From NCBI GenBank assembly GCA_014964245.1, contig JACVYH010000002.1, positions 1,081,501 through 1,145,500 on the forward strand: DNA of 64,000 nt, in the 5' to 3' direction. The position numbers and the translations under genes were made by a program. This stretch comes from Nannizziopsis barbatae. Its lineage: Eukaryota; Ascomycota; Eurotiomycetes; Onygenales; Nannizziopsiaceae. The notes beneath the pieces are model-generated. The model was given only the letters and a program-made list of their open reading frames with translations. It did no database searches and was not told the DNA's origin. Position 1 is the stretch's first letter; each line of letters opens with the position of its first letter. This document shows, one piece after another, positions 24,464-35,212 of the stretch.

Positions 24464-27400
24464 TTAAATAACATCATATAAATAAGATACTTTATCAAGA
24501 GTAACAGAAAAATCATCAGACTTAAGTAATGCAAAGTTATAAGTAGCAAAAATAAAAAAATTATGATAAGAAGTTACTAAATTAACATTAACATAAGTTC
24601 TGCTAGAAGAGAACATCTTAATTAATTCATCATAAATAAAATTATCAGAAGTAAAAGTTCTTGCTCTGAAAAAAAAAAGCACTGCATCTGAATAAGAAAA
24701 ATTAGTTAAAATAAAATATAACAAGAAATAATAGAGCTGAATGAAAGCAAGAAACATTAACTGCAGATAAAATTATCATGAAAGATGTAATTAGCACATG
24801 AAGCTAGTTCAGAGTAATTCTTCTCTGATAAAAGTATTATACAAGTAGAAAATGGGAAAAGATCTTCAGAATAATAAGAATAAGAAACATCTGAAATAAT
24901 ACTACACGACTGAAGAATAAATAATAAACATGTAAATTAATCACTTACAAGAAGAGAATGAAGACCTGCATTAATGAAGAACTAATCTAGAAAATAATAA
25001 ATTTAAAATAAATTCAGTTCATAAATAAGAGAGTTTAAGAAAATATAAAAAGTTCAAAACTTTATAAAAATATTAAATTTCTTAATATAAAAGAAATCTT
25101 TAATATATTACAGACTGTGAGATGAAAGTAAATCTGTATAAAAAAATATTAATATCAAGTAATAAAATATTATAAAAACAGATTCATAAATTAATTCTGA
25201 AGAAATATAACAGATCTCATGAAGTAAATTATATAATTAAAAAAACTAATTAACATTTATAATTATCACATAATAATGTTCAGAGTGATTTGCATATCAG
25301 ATTATTAAACTTAAAAGTAAATAATATTACTCTGTAGAATAATTATACTTATAGCTAGAATGAAACAGAAACAGAAAAAGAAAATAGTTAAAGCTCATGC
25401 ATGTTAAGTAATAAATAAGTCAGAAATAATATATAAAACACAGCAAAAACTCAAGAACATACTTAAAATATTAGAATGAGAACTAGAGTTGAATTTCATA
25501 TTAGAAACATCTGAAGAAGAAAGAGAGCTCAAAATATCAGGAAAAAAGAGAGAGGAGAAGGAAATGTTAATGATGTCAGAAGAAGTAATAAAAAACATTT
25601 TTCTGTTAGAAGCATCTGAAGAAGAAGGTAATTTAGAATAAGACTTAAAAAAGAAAGAAATGTTAAATTTAAGCTTTATTTTAAAGAATCAGAATAAATA
25701 ATTAGAAATTATGCAAGTCAGAAACAACTAAAAGATAAAGAATTAAGAAAAAAAATACATAAAGAGAAACAAATGATTATTACGAGAAAAGAAAAAGTTA
25801 GAATTAAGCTGACAGATGTGAAAACAAAGCATAATCAAAATAATAATAAACTAAGACTTAAGAAGAGTAAAAACTTTTATAAATGATAACTTACTAAGTA
25901 TAGATTATAATCATATGCTATAAATACAGATTCAGTAATAATAAATAGAAAGTAAAAAAGAAAAAGCATTTCATGATTAATCATGAGAGCTAAACTATCT
26001 AGAAACAAGAAAAGACAAGAGGAAGACTTAGAAAAAAACATCAGCAAACTAAACATTAAACATCTTATTTAAATTTATAATGCTACAGAAGTAAGCATGA
26101 ACATGATTATATTTCTTAAGAGTAATATTAATTTCTGAAAAAAACATATTAGCAGATAAAGACAGATAATAGTATTTATATGCAGTAAAAAGAATAGCAC
26201 TGTTAAAAACATTATCAGAAGTATCTTCATTAATAAAAGTAATAAAATAAGCAGAATAAGGCAAATTAATTACATTAAAATCTAAAAATAAATTCAGAAT
26301 ATTCAGAATATCAGAAGAGCATTCAGAAATAGAAAATTCAATAACAGGTTTAGAACATTTACCTAGAAATACTATTAGATACAGAAAGATAATAAGAAAT
26401 GAGCAAAAAGAAATACACACATAATAAACAAGTATTGGAATGCCTGTCTCATATGCAGTTAGCACATGAGCTACAGAAAAAGTTATTAAGATTATCTGAA
26501 ATCATAACACATTTTATAAATAATTCATTAATATTACTGCACTTAGAATAAAAGAAAGTAGAAACTGTTTTACAAGTCTGCAAAATAGAAGCAAAATTCT
26601 GGTAAAGATTAGACAAGTTCTTAAAGTTAGCACATTCAGAAAAATCATTCTTAAATCTCTAATAAAGTAAATACTTTATTAAAAGTAAGATTAATTCTGT
26701 GTAGTTACTATTCTGCATAAACAACTTGAAAAAAATAATACAAGATATTATGAAGTTATCAGAGTAAAGAACAAGCTGAAGTTCAGTAATCTTAACTTCA
26801 GAATTAAGATGAGATTCTAGAACATATTAGTTAAAGATAAAAATTAAGAAGAAATTACAAGAAAGAGAATAACATATAATTAATATTAGTAAAAGCTTAA
26901 AAAACATTAATAAAGCTAGCAAGAAAGAGATAACCAGAATGTTTAGAATTCTTATAGAACATGATGTTATTAATATTAGCAGTTTTTAAATAATTCTTGA
27001 AATCATTAAAAATACTAAAATCAGAGTCTTTAATAAAGATTATAAAATTTAATAAAATATTTAAGTCAGAAAGTAATGAAGTATCCAGCATAATAATAAT
27101 CTTCTTAAATGCTAATATTAAAACATGTCAGAAAAAGAATCTCATTAAAGACTAATTTATATAAAAACATTGCTGAAAAGACTTACTGATATAAGTAAAA
27201 GCAGAGGATAATGCAGGATACTTGCAAGTTAAATATCTAGAAAAATACAGAGTCTTTAGATCTGGAATAAGTATTAGCAAATGTTTTTACTTCAGAAACT
27301 GTTATTTAACATATTAGAAGCAACTGAAGTAGTAGAAAAAGTCATCATAAGATTTATAAAATAAATAAAGAAATAAACAAAGAAAATAAATGAAATAAAT

Positions 27401-27489
27401 AAAAAGAATAAGAGTATAATCAAGATAAAATAATAAAAAAACAGAAGTAAGAGTATGAAAGAAGCATGCGTGAAAGAAGAAATTTTCAA
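24464..27489 (-). pseudogene. Unidentified decayed coding region on the minus strand
   Basis: Between the two remodeller halves, the - strand carries a chain of open stretches: 27,292-27,489, 26,897-27,091, 26,049-26,465, 25,404-25,598 and 24,464-24,757. The 26,049-26,465 and 25,404-25,598 stretches share a frame; the others do not. The longest is 138 codons and has phrases such as FINEDTSDNVFNSAIL. Excess Ser, Phe, Leu and Ile fits decay of Pro, Ser and Thr codons in disordered or gag-like sequence. Three of the very few CpGs outside the LINE copies that I noticed lie here (24,907, 25,783 and 27,469), which may mean weaker decay. I find no reverse-transcriptase or transposase motif. It could be the gag or 5' part of a second retroelement, or a captured gene. 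Treated as a fossil, not an expressed gene. Confidence 0.35.
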
Positions 27490-28518
27490 AAATAAATAAG
27501 AAAGCAGAACTTTTCAGATCACAGAGTTCTTAATTAGAATCTTTCTTAATTAAAATTAAAATAAACATGAACATAAATAAAAACAGCTATTCTGCTATAG
27601 TAATTATTAATTAATACTCTGCTAGTATACAAAGCATTTAATCTATCTAATTAAGTTAATTATTATATTTTTATTACAAGTTCTATAATATATAATAATT
27701 TTTAGCATTTTGCATGATAAGTTACATGTTATTTCTACAAGTTTTCAAGAATTATTACATATTTAATTAGTTTCATTTTTATTTTTATTAATATTAGAAA
27801 ATAACATTAATAGAAAATAGTTAAGATATAATAAGAAAATGCATTCACTATTATCATAGCACTAATAGAATGATTTAAACATTAATTAAATATTTTAATG
27901 CAGTAATTACAAGCAATAACATGCAAGATAAGATTAGAAAACATTAGAAAAACATAATATCTAATAAAGAAAGAATTTACATTATTTAAATGCATTAAGA
28001 AGTACATAAAAATTAGTAATTAATCTAAATACACATGTTTAACAATCATCTTACACATAACTCATTAATTAACTTATTTTATAAATGTATTTCATTATTA
28101 GAAACTAGTCATAATCATTAATTAATTATTATTATTGTTATTATTCTTGATATCTCTAGCATATAGAAATTAGACACTCATTATCATTATTTTCTTATTA
28201 TTCTTTAAATTATCAATTTATTCTATTATTTTATTCTACTATTTTATTGCACACTTGAGCATTATACATAATTTCTAGATTAGTACAATCATACAGATTA
28301 TTTTTCTTCATCTCTTTCTCCTGATTCACATGCTTCTATATCATCTGTTATTGTTTAACACTGTTATTTTAGCATTGTTTAACTGCTATCACATACTTTT
28401 ATTTTATTTCATGCATATTAATCATGCATTATACATTTCACACTTATTAATCACATATTTTAAGCTTCATAGCTATTGACAGACATATTCTTATTTTATT
28501 ATTATCTATTTCAGCTAA
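27490..28518. other. AT-rich noncoding stretch before the helicase half
   Basis: About 1 kb with no coding-like frame in either direction, rich in ATTATT runs. It ends where recognisable SNF2 sequence begins. It could hold an eroded LTR of the inserted element. The part of the remodeller that should lie here (end of the chromodomains and the Walker A motif) was not found. Confidence 0.4.
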
Positions 28519-30560
28519 GCATTTCACTTCTCCCATTTCATTATTCTTGTTCAGAATCATAATTGCTAACTCTTTCTTATTATTATCTCAAACTTAATTA
28601 TTTCTAACTGACATAATAAAATTAGAACATGAGCATCTAATTTCTGTGTTATAATTTATTACAGTCTTACTGCTGCTCAAAAGCTTGTTCATGATCATGA
28701 AATATTTTCTAGCACTACTGATAAGATAGATATCAGATGCTATATTCTTATTATCTCTTATAAGACTGCTGCTGATTCTCACACTCATTAAATTCTCTCA
28801 GAAGTTTAATGATAAGACTTGATTATTAATGAGAATTACAGACTGAAGAATAATTAAAGCCAGCTCTACAAATCATTCTCAAGAATTCACTTCTTATTTA
28901 AATTCTTGTTAATCAGCATATCATTATAAAACAATATTCATAAGCTGTTTAATCTCATTTAATTCTGTAATTTCATAAAGAATGCTCAAGTTCTTGGGAC
29001 AGAATATGAGAACTTAATAGCAGAAAATATTAATAAGCTTCATAAGATGATTTTATCATTTTTTCTTCAAAGAATAAAAGCTCAGATGCTAGGTTTTCTT
29101 CTGCTAATAACATAAATCATCATTTCAGTATTCATAATTATTATCTAGAAAAAGCTATATAAATTAATTCTTATTAAAAATTCTTAACTTATTAAAATCA
29201 TTTTTAAGAGAAATTAAAGCTTGAAGTAATCACAGCAGTATAATTTAAATAATATTCTTATTCAGCTTTACAAGTATCTATGCTACTCATTTATTTATAA
29301 TAAAGTCATTAAAAAAAGAGATATTAATGTTATTTTATTATACTGAAATCTTATTAAGACATTTGCAAAATTATAACTTCTGAAACTTCTATTACTAAAG
29401 CTGCAAGAACATAATCACAGAATACTAATATTTAGCTAGTTTCTTGATTTTCTTGATATTATTAAGAACTTTCTTAATAATCTTGGGCTGCTTTATTTAT
29501 GATTAAATGGTTCTTTATTCCTACTTCAAAAGTAAAAATGAATTAATAAATATAATGTCTCAAATTCACAGTACTTTACATTTTTACTGTTAATAAGAGC
29601 AGGTAATGTAGGAATTAATCTTACTACAGCTGATATAATTATTATCATGAATTTAGATTTTAATTTATATTAAGATATTCAAGCTCTTTCATAAGCACAT
29701 CAGATCAGATAACAGAAAAAAGTTCTTGTTTTTTAACTTATAATAAAAGAAACAGCAGAAAAGAAGATGATATAGATTAAAAGAAAGAAAATGACACTTA
29801 ATCAAGTCTTGATTAAATTCATGAATATGAAAAATGAAAATAATATTAATATGAAATTTATTTTCCATCATAATACAGATGCATTATTTAATAATAATAA
29901 TTAAGATAATGTGCATTATGATAATAATTTTATTAAGAAATTTCTTAATAAAAGCATAACTAAAAATATAAAAGTTAGTAAAAACTCATCTGCTAAGTTT
30001 CAGTTCAGTTTTGCAAGAATCTGAATAAATTAAACTGCTAATCTTAAAGATTAGCTAGAAATAACTACAGAATCTGAGAACAGTATTATCTGGAAGAAGA
30101 TTCTAGAAAAACAAAAGCTAATAATAAAGAAAAAAGCTCTGAAAAAAGCTGAAATTCTGAAGCATAATAAGTACAGATAGCAAGCAGTTAATTATGTGCT
30201 GCCTGACTCATTCAATTGAAAAAATAAAGAAACAGAAAATAATGCAGAATTCACAGTCATGAAGACAGAATCTGATTCTAATATTAAAGAATTCCAGACT
30301 GATATGTTAATCCCAGAATATAGTAAGAAATGAACTCATAACTCTGCTCTAGACCAGCCCTATAAGCAGGCAAAGATTTCAGAGTCTGAATCATTTCAAG
30401 AGCTAGTGTATGACTTAGAATTACTATCTTATATAACATGTAACAAGCTTTATCTTCAGAATGACTATTATCTTAAACAAGCTAAAGTTAAGCATTATGA
30501 GCTTTATAACATTGCATATTACAGCTATTCATAAACATGTCTACATGTGAATTCAGAAAT
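28519..30560 (+). pseudogene. Mi-2/CHD3/Mit1-like chromatin remodeller, 3' part (SNF2 helicase lobes), decayed
   Basis: A single frame holds for about 2 kb. Landmarks in order: LVQNHNC*LFLIIISN (28.54-28.59 kb); the DExH box as IINENYRLKNN (28,822-28,854); motif III as LLISIS L*NN (28,906-28,935; family LLTGTPLQNN); LFNLI*F; the SNF2 insert FFLQRIKAQ (29.06 kb); YNLNNILIQLYKYLCYSF (29.24 kb); motif IV RILIFS*FLDFLD (29.42 kb); motif V LLIRAGNVGINL (29,584-29,619); and motif VI DIQALS*AHQIR*Q (29,674-29,715). A family-typical tail follows (KKMTLNQVLI, FSFARI*). Walker A (GLGKT) is missing because the fossil starts 3' of it. Every motif change I checked can be explained by C-to-T or G-to-A. The frame may run on to about 30.77 kb. 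The SNF2 call is strong; the Mi-2/Mit1 subfamily rests on the PHD and chromodomain half at 21.2-22.8 kb. Confidence 0.88.
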
Positions 30561-32491
30561 TTAATTAATAAGTATGCTTAATTCTCTTAGATAAAGCACT
30601 GAATAAATTACTCTAGTTAAAGAAATAATAAAATACTTGTAAGATATCAGAAATAATCTTGTATATTATAAAAAAATTCAAGTTATGAAAGCTTAATTAG
30701 ATAATTTATTAGAAAATAAGAGAAATAACTCTGTTATATGTGCTTTGCTTATTAATTCTGTTCTGTTTTTTTATTATTTATATTATCTGTCTCAAGCATA
30801 TGCTTCATATACTTCTGCATAATTTTCTGTTTAATATACAGCTTCATCTCATATCTCAGCTTAATATATCTTATTACTATTTATTTTAATTTTAAAGTAA
30901 TCAGATTATAATTATTAAGCAGCTTATTCTGCACTGTGTAAGAAATCTGACTAATAGCTTTTATATAATATGTTAACTTGATTCAGGTTAATTACATTGA
31001 CAATGATTTAATAAGATATGAAAGATGAGAAGAATTTCTGTTTTTAAAGTAGAATTTCTAGATATAATAGCATAAATTTAAGCAATAGTTAATAATAGCT
31101 AAATCTTAAATTATGAGCAAGCTAGCTGAAAATATATTTATATGATTTACTCATATAAACTAAAAACATTAAAGAATTACAAATTAATTAAAAATTAAAT
31201 ACTTAATGAAATTAAATTATAATGATTAGCATTTATCATACTAAATCTGCTATTATAATATTAATAATTATTCATCTTATAGATTATAAGCAGAGAATTT
31301 TTAACATATAAAATAAATAATATTATTTACTAGAAGAGCATGATGAATATGTAACTAGATGTATTATACTAAACTAAAAAACTAAATACTTTTTATTAGT
31401 TCTTCTCTATACAGCATCTTTATATATAGTAAAAAAAATTTATTATTAATATCATCTCATAATTCATTGTAATATCATTCTATAGTAATAAATATACTAG
31501 TAGCAAGCTCATTTCAAGCTTCTGAATCTATACTAACAATTATCTCCTCTTATAAGAACTTGTTCACAAGCTTGTAAATTGTATAATTTTTTCTTACTCA
31601 ACTCTAACCAATTCTGCTATAGTAGTATTATAGCTATTATATTTAACAGATGAGTTCTTTAAATTTTCATAATAGTAATTTCTGCTCACTTACAGAAATC
31701 TCTTCTAGTATAAAATCTTATTTTTTTAAAGAGATATAAAAATGATTGAAGATAATCTAATTTCATCTCTTTTTCTTCTGCTTATGAATTTATCAATTCA
31801 ATTTAAGCAAAACATGATTAATATTCTATACTCATGTGATAAGTAGCTGTGCCATTACTGGTAATGTGCTGGAGGTGTTAATTAACATATTAAACTATGC
31901 TTTATACATGTCTCTAACTTCTTTCTCTCAGATTTAAATATTAATTTCATTATTATATGAATATTAAATTTGTTAAATATAACTAACTTCTTGCTGTTAT
32001 ATAACTATGTAAATACAAGAAATACAGTATCTTGTTAAAAGTTTTCAAAATTCTCAGTAATTTCTGTTATTAATTCTTAACAAATCTTAGCAATAATTCT
32101 CAAGATTACTTTATTAAAACTAGAGAATATTCTTATATTTAAGAAGTTTCTTTGAAAGCTATTTAAAGCAGATTAAGAACTGATTAAAAAGCTTAGCATA
32201 AGAATAATTAATAAACATACTTAAGAGTTATGAATACTTTTAATAAAATACTGAATCTAATTCATGATTAGATACAGAGTACAGAATATTTTATAGAGAG
32301 TTAAATATTAAAAATAAGATATCTGATCTTGCATTAATGAATTTATCTTAATGCATACTGATCATGTCTTTAGTTCTGATGAATTAAAATATTATTATAA
32401 GTAAGATGATTTAGAAAACAAATTAAATACTAAAAGCATAGTGTATGAATTAAGAAAAAACATGATGCTTATCTTCTCACTTAATGTTAAG
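30561..32491. other. AT-rich decayed DNA, no intact gene
   Basis: It continues the remodeller frame for about 200 bp with more stops, then shows no recognisable coding frame. No repeat partner was found. Confidence 0.5.
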
Positions 32492-32890
32492 ATTCTTATA
32501 ATCAGAAACTTTCATTAATGATTTATTTACATTATTTAAACTTACATTTTCTATTATCCTGCTCATGTCTGAATCAGATTAGCCTCATATAAAAGTATAT
32601 AAGAAGAGAATTTAGCAATAGATACTCTCTAGATGCTTTTCTTCTTTAATTAATACTTTTATTAACTTAATAAGTATACTGTTTAATTTAACTGCTTATA
32701 TGTACAGTCTTTTATTTATTAAATATTATGTGCTGGAGCTTCTGAATAACTTTATTAATCATTCTTATTAATTCTGCTTTAATTTCATTCTGATTTTAAG
32801 AACATTTAATGAGAACTTTAATTAAAAACTTTGAGACAGTAATACATTTATTTTACTGAAAATTTTATTACAATTTCTTTTATATTTATG
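32492..32890 (+). repeat. Direct repeat of about 400 bp, copy 1
   Basis: It aligns with 33,854-34,252 over its whole length at a nearly constant offset of about 1.36 kb, with shared anchors such as GTTTAATTTAACTGCTTATA and TCTGCTTTAATTTCATTCTGA. The differences are mostly transitions plus a few short gaps. LTRs of a small or internally deleted element, or a local duplication, would both fit. Confidence 0.6.
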
Positions 32891-33768
32891 CAATTGCTAA
32901 ATGTTTTAAATTAATTACTGATAATTATAGTATTTTTTAGTAGTATCTTTAATACACTTTATCTTACTTTGTTTTAAAAAATGCCTGCTTCTTTACTGAG
33001 TTAATTTAATAATAACTAGCTTTGTAAGTTAAATATTATTTATGCTAATGCAAACTGTTACTAATACTAATAATAATAGCTAATAAGAAGCAACTTCATA
33101 GTATTATTATTACTTTTTCTTACTTGAAATCATTTACATCAGTCATCAAGCACTTTAAAATTCATTCTGGTAAATCCAGAACAGCTATCTTAACTGTTTA
33201 ATGTGATAAGAAATTCAGAGCTTATTATTAGTTTCTGAACATTTATATAAATTCTTAATCAGATAATGCATATTAATTAATTACTAATCTGAAATATTAT
33301 AGCTGAATCATGTGCAAGAATCTGCTAAAAATTTAATTATTATCATAAGTTCATATAAATATCTGTTTTTTCTTAATAATTTGTGTGCTAACAGAGATAT
33401 TTTAGAATTGAGAAAAGAATTCCTTCATCTGCTTAATCAGCTCTTTAAAATGTTGATATTTTTACTATATTCTTCTTCAGAAATCTTTAGAGAGATGCTT
33501 TTCAGAGCATGAATATTAGTCTTTTATCTTACTTCTTGATTTTCATTGTAAAAGATATTCATAATTATAATCTGTTAGTATTTTGCTAGCAAATCTAGAT
33601 ACTGTAAAGTATAATTATTAGATTTAAATAAGCAGAATGAAAACCTTACTTATATATAAAAATTCTATAGAAAAGAATTAATATAGTAAGAAAATCTTTT
33701 CTCTCTCTATTCAGAGCTTAACTACTAGCTAATCTAGCCTGTATTATATCATGTTAGAAATGTAATTA
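32891..33768. other. AT-rich DNA between two direct repeats
   Basis: It includes a 66-codon open frame at 33,312-33,512 on + (contains NLCANRDILELRKEF), which I regard as a surviving piece of a decayed coding region rather than a gene. No family is recognised. Confidence 0.35.
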
Positions 33769-33839
33769 GTCAAGTTATGAATGATTCAGAATCTTGAAAT
33801 AGCTGAAAGTAAATTCTAATAATAGATCTTGATAATGTA
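33769..33839 (+). repeat. Dispersed 71-bp repeat, copy 2
   Basis: Gap-free partner of 19,242-19,312. It ends 14 bp before the second copy of the 400-bp direct repeat; the 19-kb copy is not followed by that repeat, so this is a separate family. Confidence 0.6.
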
Positions 33840-33853
33840 ATTAGCTTGCCTTT

Positions 33854-34252
33854 ATTCTTAAAATCAGAATCTCTCATGAATAATTCATTTGCACTGTTTA
33901 TCATCAGATTTCTGTTATTCTACTCCCATTCAAATCAGATTAGTATCATAAAGAAGTATTTAAAGTCAGAAGTAAATTTAGCAGTATTTCTTTCTCCTCT
34001 TCTTAATTAATATACACATTAATTTGATAAGTCTACTGTTTAATTTAACTGCTTATACAATCTTTTATTTATTAAATATCATCTGCTTAAGCTTTTAAAC
34101 AGCTTTGCTGATTATTTCTTATTAGTTCTGCTTTAATTTCATTCTGAATTTAATTCTTTTTAATAAGAACTTTAATTAGAAGACTTTGAGATAATAACAT
34201 GTTCATCTTGCTGAAAATATTAATATTACACTTCTTTTCTTTTATATGTTTA
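33854..34252 (+). repeat. Direct repeat of about 400 bp, copy 2
   Basis: Partner of 32,492-32,890. Confidence 0.6.
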
Positions 34253-34958
34253 CTAATTATTTAAACTAATAACTAATAAAAGTATTATTATATATTTTAT
34301 TTTTAAACATCTTTACTACTAAATTATATTACTAACTGATAGTATTATATTTAGTAAAATGAATAAAATCATCTGTCTTCTTGCTTAGTAAAGAAATGAA
34401 TGCAATCACTTTATTATTCAGTATTATCTGATGTGTCTTACTCACCTGTCTTATTTTAATAAGAAGCACATTATCATGATCTCAGAATTACTTTATTATA
34501 TTTTAATTATGATTTTTTAAAATTTATTAGAAGAGTTTCATGTCTTTCTTAAACATGAGATAGGTAGTTTGGAAATTCTGTTTAGCAGAAATATACTGCT
34601 AATTCTGTCATTGCAGCTTATAATTAATGCCTGGTTTGAGATATTAATATTACTGAATTTCAAATACTCATGCTTTTTTTATTTAGTATCTTTATTTATA
34701 AGAGTATATATAAAGATAAAAAATAAAAAAGTTTAAACTCTGCTCTTAGATTGTATTGCCAGCTAAAATCTCTCTCTTAATTTATTTAATTATGAGAATA
34801 TAATAATTTAACTAATGATATTACCTGAGTAAGAATGTTACTCATGAGTAATATTCTTATTATTTACTGATATGTCAGATTTAGATACTTCTGTACACTT
34901 CTCATCATTTAATAAATAAGAGCATGTGATTTTTCATCTAATTATTAAAAAATGTCTA

Positions 34959-35212
34959 ATCATGCTAAGATTTAGTATATATTGCAATAAGTGCTTTTTA
35001 TGAAAACATAATTCTTATAAAAATGTAACTTTTTATATTGAAATTTATTAAGCAGCATTAAAATTTAATAATCATTAAATATATAATTATTTTCTAATGT
35101 GGAGAATACTCAGGCTTTAATTCTGATATTTTAATAATTACTTTTTAAATATCTATTATAAGAGTGGAAAAATAGAGCAATTTATATGCAAATTTATCAG
35201 ATTAAGTGTATT
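34959..35212 (+). mobile_element. Partial copy of the inverted-repeat element (left end)
   Basis: It starts next to TA (34,957-34,958) with ATCATGCTAAGATT and follows the left 300 bp of the element at 39,360-40,245, missing about 45 bp of it. The long shared core includes AGCAGCATTAAAATTTAATA and GGCTTTAATTCTGATATT. No matching right end was found before 39 kb, so it is truncated. Confidence 0.6.
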
